A stretch of 64,000 nt of DNA from Acidobacteriaceae bacterium (GTDB lineage: Bacteria; Acidobacteriota; Terriglobia; Terriglobales; Acidobacteriaceae), in assembly GCA_025462735.1 (NCBI GenBank), contig JAOAPC010000011.1, positions 186,001-250,000 of the forward strand, written 5' to 3'. The notes below the pieces were generated by a model, which worked only from the letters and a program-made list of their open reading frames with translations, had not been told where the DNA came from and did no database searches. Positions 1 to 7,992 of the stretch are shown here, one piece after another; position 1 is the stretch's first letter, and the number at the start of each line of letters is the position of its first letter. The translations under genes were made by a program, and so were the position numbers.

Positions 1-509
1 CCGAAACCTATTACGAGTACGCCCGCGGAAGCCTGGTGCTTTTTGCTACTTCTACCTCCACATTGGACTTACAGAAGGGATTGCAGGTTCTGCTTGATCC
101 GTCGGTACAGAGAATCGCCATCGCCGATCCCACACATGCGCCGTATGGCCAGGCGGCGGTTGCAGCGCTCAAATCGCAAGGCCTCTACGACAGAGTCTCG
201 CGAAAGATTGTCGTCGGCGAGAATGTTGCTCAGGCGGCTTCCTTTGTCATCTCAGGTGCTGCAAACATTGGAATTGTCGCGCTGTCGCTCGCGCTGCAAC
301 CAGCGTCTCGTTCTCAAAGCCGTTTCACCGAAATTCCTGCGAATGGATATCCGCCGATCCAGCAAGCTTGCATTGTGCTGAAGTCTTCAAAGCAGCAGAA
401 CATGGCGCGCCAATTCGAGGCCTATATTCAGGGACCTGAGGCCTCCAAGATATTGCAGAGATATGGTTTCCAAGTCCCGGCCGCGCGAGCAGTGCGGCCA
501 TTACAGTAA
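1..509 (+). CDS. modA: Molybdate ABC transporter substrate-binding protein, C-terminal part
   Basis: The reading frame is open from base 3, so the N-terminus and signal peptide lie outside the window; about 168 residues are visible. The visible part has the ModA-type second lobe, with 'ADPTHAPYG' followed by a helix, a hydrophobic 'AANIGIVALS' strand, and the usual C-terminal 'ILQRYGF' motif. ModA proteins bind periplasmic molybdate or tungstate and deliver it to the ModBC importer. No modB or modC follows here, so any permease gene must be elsewhere or upstream. The molybdopterin-dependent sulfite oxidase encoded near 11-12 kb would be a consumer of molybdate. Family assignment is fairly sure; substrate is by family. 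Confidence 0.85.
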   Translation, partial: ETYYEYARGSLVLFATSTSTLDLQKGLQVLLDPSVQRIAIADPTHAPYGQAAVAALKSQGLYDRVSRKIVVGENVAQAASFVISGAANIGIVALSLALQPASRSQSRFTEIPANGYPPIQQACIVLKSSKQQNMARQFEAYIQGPEASKILQRYGFQVPAARAVRPLQ

Positions 510-655
510 TCTCCTCGCTGCATTACCAGAAACCCTCGACGAAATTTCTGCCGGGTTTTCGGACTTCTTTCCCATAACAATCCCGGCATCTGCTTCATTC
601 TTCGTTTTGGCCCTCCTCATGCACTCCATTTGCTGGAGCACAGAAAGGGAAAACA

Positions 656-820
656 ATGACCAGCAGCCCACAGGATGAACGCTGGAAAGAATTGTGCGAA
701 GCCATTGTTGAGGAACCGGATTCAAAAAGGCTGATGGAATTAGTAGAGAAATTAAATCGTGTCTTGGACGAAAGAGAGAAAGAGTTAAAAAGGAAAATCG
801 AAGCGTCAGGCTACCAATGA
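656..820 (+). CDS. Small conserved-looking protein (54 aa)
   Basis: This short gene has a purine-rich ribosome site (GAAAGGGA) a few bases before its ATG. It encodes a highly charged, mostly helical protein with a tryptophan near residue 10, an 'EEPDSKRL' turn, and a coiled-coil-like Glu/Lys-rich C-terminus. The pattern W-x-x-L ... E-x-D-x-KRL-x-x-LVE-x-L also occurs in the small protein at 59148-59366, so the two look like paralogues. The function is unknown. It stands alone between the ModA gene and the convergent response regulator. Confidence 0.55.
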   Translation: MTSSPQDERWKELCEAIVEEPDSKRLMELVEKLNRVLDEREKELKRKIEASGYQ

Positions 821-848
821 TGTTCAGAGGATGATGATTCGGAAATGA

Positions 849-1481
849 TTACAGCCAGCCTTTCGTCCTGGCGATGCGCGACGCTTCCACTCGGTTCGCC
901 GCGCCCAATTTACTCATCGCCTCCGAAAGGTAGTTGCGAACGGTGCCTTCGGAAAGGTTCAGTTTACCGGCTATATCAATGCTCGCCATTCCGTCTCCGG
1001 CCAGCCGCAACACCTGGCGTTCGCGGTCGGTTAGGGGATCGGCTTCCACCCATGCCTCTGCGGCAAGTTCCGGATCAATCACCCGCAGCCCGCTTTGCAC
1101 ACGGCGAACGGCATCCGCTAATTTATCCGCCGCCATGTCCTTCAAAAGATAACCGGACGCGCCGGCCTCGAGCGCGCGACGCAAATATCCTGCACGCGCA
1201 AATGTTGTGAGAATGATGGTCTTAGTAGAGGACCGCTTCCGTTTCAGTTCAGCGGCAACATCCAATCCGCTCATTTCGGGCATTTCAATATCAGTGAGGA
1301 AAATATCGGGCTTGTGAGTGAGCACCGCATTCAGCGCCTCTGTCCCATTGCGCGCACGAGAGACCACGGTGATGTCGCCCTCAATCTCTAGTAATGTGGC
1401 CAAGGCCCCGAGCACCATCCCCTGATCTTCCGCGATGGTGACGCGGATCATCTTGTGCCCGGTCTTAGTTGCAGAGTTCAA
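849..1481 (-). CDS. NarL/FixJ-type response regulator (DesR-like)
   Basis: The protein has an N-terminal receiver domain (about residues 12-125; phosphoacceptor Asp64 in 'LTDIEMP', Lys in 'LLKDMA') and a C-terminal LuxR-type helix-turn-helix ('LTDRERQVLRLAGDGM' onward). It would be phosphorylated by the kinase encoded just upstream and bind DNA as a dimer. The ATG chosen overlaps the kinase stop codon as ATGA, which suggests translational coupling. An internal ATG at residue 11 is an alternative start. It is the last gene of the ABC exporter/two-component operon, so the exporter genes are the obvious target. This order resembles DesK/DesR and related cell-envelope stress systems. Confidence 0.93.
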   Translation of the reverse strand: MNSATKTGHKMIRVTIAEDQGMVLGALATLLEIEGDITVVSRARNGTEALNAVLTHKPDIFLTDIEMPEMSGLDVAAELKRKRSSTKTIILTTFARAGYLRRALEAGASGYLLKDMAADKLADAVRRVQSGLRVIDPELAAEAWVEADPLTDRERQVLRLAGDGMASIDIAGKLNLSEGTVRNYLSEAMSKLGAANRVEASRIARTKGWL

Positions 1482-2566
1482 CTCTTGGCGTCCGTCAGCG
1501 CAGTAAGGGGAAATTCAAATTTCAGCTTCGTACCGGCAGAAGTCTCTTGGCCGAAGGTTCCACCCAGCGCTTCAACCCGCTCGCGCATTCCGCGCAACCC
1601 ATTGCCTTCGCTGTAGGGACCACCGCACCCATCGTCCTGGACTTCGAGCACACAATTGCCGTTGTTTCGCGCCAGGCGTAGCGAGCAATGCCGTGCCCGC
1701 GAATGACGGACGACATTTGTCACTGCCTCTCGCATGATCAGTGCGGCCACGCTTTCCTGCGCCGGCGTTAGTGGTACCTCGCTGGATTCTGCGCAGACTG
1801 CTACTCCGGCGCTTTCCAGCGTCGATTGCGCACGTTGCAACTCCTCACTCAGTTTGTAGCTGTTGTACCCGCGGAGCGTGTTGCGAATCTCCGCCATGGC
1901 TTCACGGGAGACTTTCTCAATATCCGCGATTTCGCTCTTGGCCTTCATGGGATCTTTTTCGAGCAGTTTCCCTGCAAGAGTGGACTTCACGGCGATCAGC
2001 GTCAGGGTGTGACCCAATACGTCATGCAGATCGCGAGCAATGCGTTCGCGTTCCGCGACCTTCGCAAGGTGCTCGATCTCCTCATGCGCCATCCGCAACT
2101 TGTGGTCAGCGCGATTGCGTGCCGCAAAGTGAGTATTGGATAAGCCCACGCCCAGGGCCACGACCAGCGAGGTGACCGAAAATCCGTTCGCCGGATGGAA
2201 TATCGCCGCGTGTATCACTACTGCTAAGGCCAGAACGCTTAACGCGATCAACGCCGATTTTGCCCGCTCGAAAACCCACGGAATGAACGAAGCTGTAAAA
2301 ATAATGAAAACTGAAGATCCTGTGTTTACATTTGCAAACCCGAGTCCCATTGCCGCCATGCAAAACAACAGCACGTATTTCAGCCGGGACCCGACCCAAA
2401 ACATGCCGAAATATAGGGCCAGGAAAACTAGCACCTCTGCATTTGTCAGCATCAGCGATCGCCACGAGGCGTGCTCGGCAACTGGCTGGACGTAAAAGAA
2501 CACCAGGAAGATGAGCCATGCGAATGGCGCCAAGCCATGGTCGCGATTTTTGGGAAGAAGTCTCAC
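1478..2566 (-). CDS. Sensor histidine kinase, HisKA_3 type (DesK-like)
   Basis: The first 150 residues form five or six hydrophobic segments with no obvious periplasmic domain. They are followed by a HisKA_3 dimerisation domain with phosphoacceptor His181 ('ARDLHDVLGHT') and an HATPase domain with an N-box ('IMREAVTNVVRHSRA') and a glycine-rich 'DDGCGG' and 'GLRGMRERV'. Such DesK-type kinases sense membrane state through the transmembrane part. The start is a GTG whose bases overlap the stop codon of the small membrane protein gene upstream (GTGA). The gene ends in an ATGA overlap with the response regulator. Confidence 0.93.
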   Translation of the reverse strand: MRLLPKNRDHGLAPFAWLIFLVFFYVQPVAEHASWRSLMLTNAEVLVFLALYFGMFWVGSRLKYVLLFCMAAMGLGFANVNTGSSVFIIFTASFIPWVFERAKSALIALSVLALAVVIHAAIFHPANGFSVTSLVVALGVGLSNTHFAARNRADHKLRMAHEEIEHLAKVAERERIARDLHDVLGHTLTLIAVKSTLAGKLLEKDPMKAKSEIADIEKVSREAMAEIRNTLRGYNSYKLSEELQRAQSTLESAGVAVCAESSEVPLTPAQESVAALIMREAVTNVVRHSRARHCSLRLARNNGNCVLEVQDDGCGGPYSEGNGLRGMRERVEALGGTFGQETSAGTKLKFEFPLTALTDAKS

Positions 2567-2733
2567 CTTTTCCGTCTATATTCTACGCTGGCGGTTACAG
2601 CGGAATGCAGGGCAACCATCGCCACCACGATCGAAATGGGCACGACTACTGCCAGCAAATCCAGCCGTTGGTCCACAGCCAGCACCAGCACGGCGGCGAA
2701 AACGAACAAATATGTGGGCCAATTCGATTTCAT
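2563..2733 (-). CDS. Small membrane protein within the ABC/two-component operon (56 aa)
   Basis: Reading the minus strand between the permease and the kinase reveals a compact gene. It has a GGAGA ribosome site six bases before the ATG, ten bases after the permease stop codon. Its TGA stop overlaps the kinase GTG start. The protein has two hydrophobic stretches (about residues 8-20 and 27-45) separated by a short polar loop ('DQRLD') and ends in a basic tail ('EYRRKR'). Both gene boundaries are spaced as in a co-translated operon. I recognise no family. It may be an accessory subunit of the exporter or a link between exporter and kinase, which is inference from position. Confidence 0.7.
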   Translation of the reverse strand: MKSNWPTYLFVFAAVLVLAVDQRLDLLAVVVPISIVVAMVALHSAVTASVEYRRKR

Positions 2734-2743
2734 GATTTCTCCT

Positions 2744-3547
2744 TCAGCCGTTGGCCTTCTGGTCGCGCTGGTGCCCGGCCCACGCGATACCCAGGCAAAT
2801 CATGGCGAACCCAATTAGCGCCTCCCAGTGGGTTCTAGCAGGCGTTCCGTTTCCCGCTCCGACCAGGCGAAGTGCCAACTGCGACAAATGGTATGAAGGC
2901 AGGAAAATCGCGATCTTCTGAATGAACTTGGGCAAGAACATGATCGGGACCCACAATCCCGAACAGAATGACATCGGAAGGTGGAACACATTAATGAACG
3001 CCGGCGCCGAAGTCGGCCCGGCGAAATATCCGATCGCGAGTCCCATTGCGCAGAAGGGAAGCGATCCGGCTACCAGCGTTAGCAACAGTTTTACCGAGAC
3101 CATCGCGGACAAGTGAACTCCACCAAAAACGCTACCCAGAATCAGGAGCAGCAGAACATCCGCGGTGCTGAAGATCATGCTCATGACGACCTTGGCCAGA
3201 AAATAAGCGAATGGCGGCATGGGTGTTGCCTTCTTCATTTGCAGCCATCCGAACCCGCGCTCCGATGCGAGGCCAGCTGCAGTCCCAAACAGCGACGCAC
3301 CCATTACCCCGAAGGTGCCGTAGGCTGGGATCAAATATGTCGACGTTCCGATTCCGCCAATCATCTGCCGGCCCATGATGAGTCCGAATAGCACGTAGAA
3401 CATGACCGGAAACACGAGCGTAGAAACCGAGTACATGGGAAGACGAAGAGATTTCAAAAACTCATACTTCGTCTCCTTCAAGCAAATGCTGATTACGTTC
3501 GGTCGCATCGGAAGACTGACAGCCGGTCTAACTGCAGTGGTCGCCAT
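2744..3547 (-). CDS. ABC-2 type exporter permease
   Basis: This 267-residue protein has about six transmembrane helices and the layout of ABC2_membrane permeases: a cytoplasmic N-terminus, a first helix near 'TLVFPVMFYVLFGLIMG', and a late 'PLSYHLSQLALRLVGAG'-like loop near 'LPSYHL'. It would pair with the ATPase encoded ten bases upstream to form a drug, lipid or peptide exporter. The clustered two-component genes suggest induction by envelope stress or by the exported compound. The substrate cannot be read from the sequence. Confidence 0.9.
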   Translation of the reverse strand: MATTAVRPAVSLPMRPNVISICLKETKYEFLKSLRLPMYSVSTLVFPVMFYVLFGLIMGRQMIGGIGTSTYLIPAYGTFGVMGASLFGTAAGLASERGFGWLQMKKATPMPPFAYFLAKVVMSMIFSTADVLLLLILGSVFGGVHLSAMVSVKLLLTLVAGSLPFCAMGLAIGYFAGPTSAPAFINVFHLPMSFCSGLWVPIMFLPKFIQKIAIFLPSYHLSQLALRLVGAGNGTPARTHWEALIGFAMICLGIAWAGHQRDQKANG

Positions 3548-3557
3548 TGGATTCTCC

Positions 3558-4487
3558 TCAGTTGGCTTTTTCTTGCGTTAGCGCCAGGAAAGCTTCTTCG
3601 AGGCCAGCGCCAGTTACCTCGATACCGGAGATTTCGAGGTCGCGTCCTAGAAGCTCTCGCAAAACGCTCTCTGGCCGCGAAGTATGAATCACCATCGCGC
3701 CGCGGTCATCTTGAGCATCCACAACCCCGGGCAGAGCTTTGACCACCGTGGCCGTGAGCCGCGTGGAGCAGCGAATTTTCTTGCCCGCAGTGCGAGCCTT
3801 GATCGCCGCCGGTGTGCCTTCCGCAATGATCGAGCCCTTGTTGATTACCACCACTCGATCGGCCAACGCATCAGCCTCTTCCAGATAATGTGTAGTCAGC
3901 ACAATGGTCTTGCCGCGTCCTAACAACTGGCGGATCTCATCCCAGAGCAGGTGACGCGCTTCCACGTCCAATCCCACTGTAGGTTCATCCAGGAAGAGCA
4001 GATCGGGATCACCGCAGATTGCCAAGGCGAACAGTACCCGCTGTTTCTGACCGCCGGAAAGATCGCCAAACTTGCGTTCGCGGAGGTCTTCAATCCCAGC
4101 GGCCGCCAATGTCTGCGCCATCGGCAGCGGTCGCGCATAGTAAGAAGAGAACAGGTCGATATGCTCCCGAACCCGCAGCGTCTCCGGTACTCGTCCCACC
4201 TGCAGCATGGCACCGACGCGCAAATGAGTTGCAAGGACTGTCGGATCTCCGCCGAAGACTGACACTCTGCCGGAAGTTGGCCGGGCAAGACCCAGTAATA
4301 ACTTGATCGCCGTTGTCTTTCCCGCGCCGTTAGGTCCAAGCACCGCCGTCAACCGTCCCGCTCGCACTGCCAGATCGAAATTCTTCAGCGCCCGCACAGC
4401 TCCGTAGTTTTTGCTGACTTTACTCATCAAGGCCGCGGTGAACGGTGCGGACCGCGGTGTCGCGGGCACCGTTTGTAGTGTCGCCAT
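3558..4487 (-). CDS. ABC exporter ATP-binding protein
   Basis: The protein has a canonical ABC ATPase core: Walker A 'GPNGAGKTT', Q-loop 'MLQVG', signature 'LSGGQKQRV', Walker B 'LLFLDEPTVGLD' and an H-loop 'TTHYLEEADAL', followed by a C-terminal domain of about 70 residues. It is close to the daunorubicin-resistance DrrA class. I chose the ATG at 4487 because an AAAGGA site lies seven bases before it; in-frame starts up to 4541 would add 18 residues. It is the first gene of a minus-strand operon with the permease, the small membrane protein, the kinase and the response regulator. It is transcribed divergently from the phosphatase. Confidence 0.92.
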   Translation of the reverse strand: MATLQTVPATPRSAPFTAALMSKVSKNYGAVRALKNFDLAVRAGRLTAVLGPNGAGKTTAIKLLLGLARPTSGRVSVFGGDPTVLATHLRVGAMLQVGRVPETLRVREHIDLFSSYYARPLPMAQTLAAAGIEDLRERKFGDLSGGQKQRVLFALAICGDPDLLFLDEPTVGLDVEARHLLWDEIRQLLGRGKTIVLTTHYLEEADALADRVVVINKGSIIAEGTPAAIKARTAGKKIRCSTRLTATVVKALPGVVDAQDDRGAMVIHTSRPESVLRELLGRDLEISGIEVTGAGLEEAFLALTQEKAN

Positions 4488-4626
4488 GCGCATTTCCTTT
4501 CCCATCGCACACTCATCATGCGAGAATTGCTTCCGCCCCACCAGTGCAGATCATCACTGCTTACACGTGACAAATGTCAGTCCTGTGCGGTCGCGTATAA
4601 TTGCAAGCTTTCGGAGCCATCCGCCG

Positions 4627-5385
4627 ATGAAAACCCGTCCTGGCGTGGAGCTGGCCAGTCTCACTGACGTCGGCTGCAACCGGGAAAATAACGAGGATGC
4701 TTCCGGGTACTGGGAGCCCGAAGATGACGCCTCCTTCGCGGTTCTTGGCAGGCTGGCAATCGTGGCCGATGGCATGGGCGGGCACGAGGGCGGGCAAGTC
4801 GCCAGCCGCATGGCAGTTGAGGTTTTTGCAGAAGCCTATGCCGCATCTGCCGAGCGGGACTCGCAAAAGCGCCTGCTCGACGCCTTAGCAGAAGCGCATC
4901 ACCGTATTCAACGCAAGGCGGGTGAGGACCCTCGCCTCAGCGCCATGGGCACAACCTGCACCGCATTTGCTCTAATAAATTCCCGGCTCTATTTCGTTCA
5001 TGTCGGGGACAGCCGCCTTTACCTGTTGAGAGAAGGGAAGCTTCGGCCTCTTACCCGCGATCACACCTTAATTGCTCGCCTGATCGAGAGCGGCGCCATT
5101 CGGCCTGAGGAAGAGGAAAATCACCCACAAAAGCACGTCTTGACGTCAGCCCTGGGCGTGCCAGACGATATCGAAATCGACTTTCCTCCCGAACCGGTAG
5201 CGATTCAAGCGAACGACGTTTTGCTGATCTGCACGGATGGACTCTGGGGTCAAATGAACCTGAGCGAGATGCAGCACGTGATAGCTTCGCAGTCGCCCAA
5301 AAATGCCTGCCGCGCCCTCATCCAGCTTGCGAAAGACCGAGGGGGACCTGACAACATTACTGTTCAACTCCTCCGCGTCTTGTGA
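4627..5385 (+). CDS. PP2C-family serine/threonine protein phosphatase
   Basis: This 252-residue protein is a complete bacterial PPM/PP2C catalytic domain with no extra regions. It shows 'RENNED' at the first metal site, 'VADGMGGHEGG', 'GTTCTAF', 'HVGDSRLYLLR', 'LTRDHTL', 'CTDGLW' and the terminal 'GGPDNITV'. These supply the aspartates that bind the catalytic Mg/Mn ions. It is like PrpC/PstP, which dephosphorylate Hanks-type kinase targets, but no Ser/Thr kinase is encoded nearby. The ATG at 4627 begins at the conserved domain edge; an upstream in-frame ATG would add 72 residues with no family support and would overlap the divergent ABC gene. Confidence 0.93.
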   Translation: MKTRPGVELASLTDVGCNRENNEDASGYWEPEDDASFAVLGRLAIVADGMGGHEGGQVASRMAVEVFAEAYAASAERDSQKRLLDALAEAHHRIQRKAGEDPRLSAMGTTCTAFALINSRLYFVHVGDSRLYLLREGKLRPLTRDHTLIARLIESGAIRPEEEENHPQKHVLTSALGVPDDIEIDFPPEPVAIQANDVLLICTDGLWGQMNLSEMQHVIASQSPKNACRALIQLAKDRGGPDNITVQLLRVL

Positions 5386-5410
5386 GCTCCAGCAGCATTA
5401 TCTTTCCACT

Positions 5411-5430
5411 GACTGCAAAACTTTGCAGTC
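5411..5430. promoter_or_regulatory. 20-bp near-perfect palindrome between phosphatase and Rrf2 genes
   Basis: The sequence gactgcaaaactttgcagtc has two 9-base arms that are exact reverse complements around a central AC. It lies 25 bases after the phosphatase stop and about 140 bases before the Rrf2 start. There is no T-run after it, so it is a poor intrinsic terminator. It could be an operator for the sulfur module or a transcript-end hairpin. The role is unproven. Confidence 0.45.
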
Positions 5431-5567
5431 CGCCGCCGCCGCCAAAGTCGTAGTCAGTGTCTAAGAATTGAAAACAAAGCTACTTACATTCGCGAGCAGA
5501 ATGGCAACGGCCTTGCTATCCCCTTCATGTCTATCAACAAGATAGGGTTTGTAGTATAGTGAGGGCC

Positions 5568-6068
5568 ATGAAGATTTCTCAGAAGGGGCTTTACGCGTTG
5601 CAGGCCATGATGATGCTGGCCCGCCACTACAATCAGGGCGCAATTCGCATCCGCGACGTCGCCTATGAAGAAGAGCTTCCGGAAAAATTCCTCGAGCTGA
5701 TCCTGCTAGAGCTCAAGAACGCGCGCATCTTGGAGAGTGTTCGCGGCGCCAAGGGGGGATATCAGTTGCGGCGCCCCCCTTCGGAGATTCGCCTCAGTGA
5801 AATTATCCGATTGATTGATGGCCCGCTTGCGCCCTTTGGCGATGCCGAGCAGCTGCGCAGCTTGATCGATCATGACGCCGCGCACCGCGCCCTTTATCAG
5901 GTTTTTCTGGACGTTCGTGACGCCGCCGCCAAAATCCTTGAGAGCACTTCGATCGCCGACATCGCTAACCCTTCGCCATCTCCACGCCAAAAGGGACGCC
6001 GGAAAAAGAACGAAGCGAGCATTTTGCCCATGGTGGTGCACGGGAACATTAGCCGAGCTGAAAAATGA
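5568..6068 (+). CDS. Rrf2-family transcriptional regulator
   Basis: The protein begins with the Rrf2 winged-helix pattern 'MKISQKGLYALQAMMMLA' and continues with 'LPEKFLELILLELKNARILESVRGAKGGYQL'-type recognition-helix and wing features. It contains no cysteine at all, so unlike IscR or NsrR it cannot hold an iron-sulfur cluster. This is closer to CymR, which senses sulfur status through cysteine synthase. It is the first gene of the sulfonate-uptake operon and its stop codon overlaps the next ATG (ATGA), so it probably autoregulates the module. The start at 5568 sits at the conserved N-terminus; a GTG three codons earlier is possible. A small inverted repeat (ctatc-aacaa-gatag, 5531-5545) lies just upstream. 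Confidence 0.9.
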   Translation: MKISQKGLYALQAMMMLARHYNQGAIRIRDVAYEEELPEKFLELILLELKNARILESVRGAKGGYQLRRPPSEIRLSEIIRLIDGPLAPFGDAEQLRSLIDHDAAHRALYQVFLDVRDAAAKILESTSIADIANPSPSPRQKGRRKKNEASILPMVVHGNISRAEK

Positions 6069-7078
6069 AAATTAAGACATTCGCTTTATTCTGCATCGTG
6101 CTCGGGCTGCCAGTTACGCTAAATGCGCAGGCCACGGTAGTGCGCGTGGGAGCATTCCCCAATATCACTCATCCGCAGGCAATGATCGGCAAGTCTAACG
6201 ACTGGTTCGGAAAAGCTCTGGGGCCGGACGTAAAAATTGAGTGGAAAAGTTTTAACGCCGGACCTTCAGCCATTGAGGCGCTCTTCGCAGGCGCAATCGA
6301 TATGACCTATGTTGGTCCGAATCCAGCTATCAATGGTTATGTGCGTTCGAATGGCGAAGCGCTGCGTTTGATCGCGGGCGCGACTAGCGGAGGCGCTGCC
6401 CTTGTCGTGCGGAGCGATTCGGGAATCAACACGCCAAAGGATTTTCACGGAAAGCGCATAGCCTCCCCGCAACAGGGCAACACTCAAGACGTAGCTCTCC
6501 GCGCCTGGCTGAAGTCGCAAGGTCTGCAAACCCGCGACAAAGGCGGCGATGTCGACGTGATGCCGATCGCGAATCCCGATCAACTCACATTGTTCTTGAA
6601 GAAGGAGATCGACGCGGCATGGGCTCCCGAGCCCTGGGCCTCTCGTCTTGTACACGAAGCCAACGGACGAATTTTCCTTGACGAGCGCACACTGTGGCCG
6701 AATGGACAGTTCCTCACGACCGGGTTGGTCGTCAGTACTAAATTCCTCAAGGCGCATCCGGATCTGGTCAAAAAATGGCTGCGGGCGCATGTTGAACTCA
6801 CGGATTGGATCAATGGCCATATTCCGGAGGCCAAGCAGATTCTGAACCAGCAAATTCAGAAAGAAACCGGAAAAGCGCTCGGCGCGGAAGTTTTGGACGA
6901 TTCCTTCAGCCGCCTGCAAGTCACTTACGATCCACTTCGGGGACCACTTCTGCGAGCCGCGCAATCGGCATTCGATGCCGGTTTTCTGGGCCGGCAGATG
7001 CCCGATCTGTCACACCTGTACGACCTGATCCTGCTAAATCAAGTTCTGACCGAGGAAGGGAAGAGGCCGATCCAATGA
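6065..7078 (+). CDS. Sulfonate/taurine-type ABC transporter substrate-binding protein
   Basis: The protein has a signal peptide (hydrophobic residues 5-20, cleavage near 'LNAQA') and the SsuA/TauA/NrtA-type periplasmic binding fold: 'RVGAFPNITHPQAMIG', 'FNAGPSAIEALFAGAIDMTYVGPNPAINGY', and 'GKRIASPQQGNTQDVALRAW'-like second-lobe features. This family binds aliphatic sulfonates, taurine, nitrate or thiamine precursors. The sulfite oxidase pair downstream favours a sulfonate. The gene is coupled by ATGA overlaps to the regulator before it and the ATPase after it. Confidence 0.88.
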   Translation: MKIKTFALFCIVLGLPVTLNAQATVVRVGAFPNITHPQAMIGKSNDWFGKALGPDVKIEWKSFNAGPSAIEALFAGAIDMTYVGPNPAINGYVRSNGEALRLIAGATSGGAALVVRSDSGINTPKDFHGKRIASPQQGNTQDVALRAWLKSQGLQTRDKGGDVDVMPIANPDQLTLFLKKEIDAAWAPEPWASRLVHEANGRIFLDERTLWPNGQFLTTGLVVSTKFLKAHPDLVKKWLRAHVELTDWINGHIPEAKQILNQQIQKETGKALGAEVLDDSFSRLQVTYDPLRGPLLRAAQSAFDAGFLGRQMPDLSHLYDLILLNQVLTEEGKRPIQ

Positions 7079-7992
7079 CTTACCCACTCCGCAAGCCTGG
7101 GCAAGCTACCCTTTCCGACCATCGTGCTGCGCATCGGCCTTTTGCCTCACATAAGGTGGATTTCGCGGCGGCTGCGGTTCTCGAAAGATCACCTGGAATT
7201 CCCAAGTTATCGGTGCGAGACGTTTCCCTAAGCTACGCCACCAACTCCGGCCCGCGGCTGACCGCACTGAAGAATATCAATCTGCAAGTCCAGCCGGGAG
7301 AGTTTCTCTGCGTTGTGGGGCCATCTGGTTGCGGGAAGTCCACGCTGCTGCACCTCATCGCCGGCCTTCATCAGCAAACCTCTGGCGAAGTGTTGGTGGA
7401 TAACGCCCCCGTGCAGGGCCCGGGCACAGATCGAATTCTTATCTTTCAGGAACTCGGCCTCTTCCCATGGCTTACGGTCGCTCAGAACGTGGAGTTCGGA
7501 ATGCGAATGAAGGGAGTTTCGAAGTCCGACCGTCAGGCCCGGGTCCGCGACTACCTGCGACTGGTTCATCTCCAGCAATTTAGCGACAGCTATACTCACC
7601 AGCTCTCCGGCGGCATGCGGCAGCGTGTAGCGTTGGCGCGGGCGCTTGCAACTGAACCTGACGTGCTTCTGATGGACGAACCTTTTGCCGCGCTGGATGC
7701 CCAGACCCGCGACATGCTGCACGACGAACTGGAACGCATCTGGGCGGAGACCGGACGCACAATCATCTTCGTAACTCATAACGTTCGTGAAGCCGTGCGT
7801 CTGGGAGATCGCATTGTCCTGCTGACCTTCCGTCCCGGCCAGGTAAAGCGCGAATACGAAGTTGACCTGCAGCGGCCCCGCCATTTGGAAGATGTACGCG
7901 TAGCCGGCAAGGCACGTGAAATTCTGGATGACCTGCGCGAAGAAATCAACAAATCTCTGGAAGAGGAGTACGGACTTGAAGCGAACGCTTAG
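7075..7992 (+). CDS. Sulfonate/taurine-type ABC transporter ATP-binding protein
   Basis: This 305-residue ATPase has Walker A 'GPSGCGKST', Q-loop 'IFQELGLFPW', signature 'LSGGMRQRV', Walker B 'VLLMDEPFAALD' and H-loop 'FVTHNVREA', which places it in the SsuB/TauB/NrtD group. The ATG at 7075 overlaps the preceding stop codon and is far better than upstream in-frame starts, which would run antisense-like through the binding-protein gene. About 40 residues before the conserved domain are not typical and have no recognisable motif. It energises the permease encoded immediately downstream. Confidence 0.9.
   Translation: MTYPLRKPGQATLSDHRAAHRPFASHKVDFAAAAVLERSPGIPKLSVRDVSLSYATNSGPRLTALKNINLQVQPGEFLCVVGPSGCGKSTLLHLIAGLHQQTSGEVLVDNAPVQGPGTDRILIFQELGLFPWLTVAQNVEFGMRMKGVSKSDRQARVRDYLRLVHLQQFSDSYTHQLSGGMRQRVALARALATEPDVLLMDEPFAALDAQTRDMLHDELERIWAETGRTIIFVTHNVREAVRLGDRIVLLTFRPGQVKREYEVDLQRPRHLEDVRVAGKAREILDDLREEINKSLEEEYGLEANA

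Noticed and set aside
529-560. gaaaccc/gggttttc hairpin after modA as a terminator
   Set aside because: The stem is short, the loop long and there is no T-run.
5531-5545. ctatc-aacaa-gatag as a firm operator
   Set aside because: Arms of five bases occur often by chance; mentioned only as context for the Rrf2 gene.
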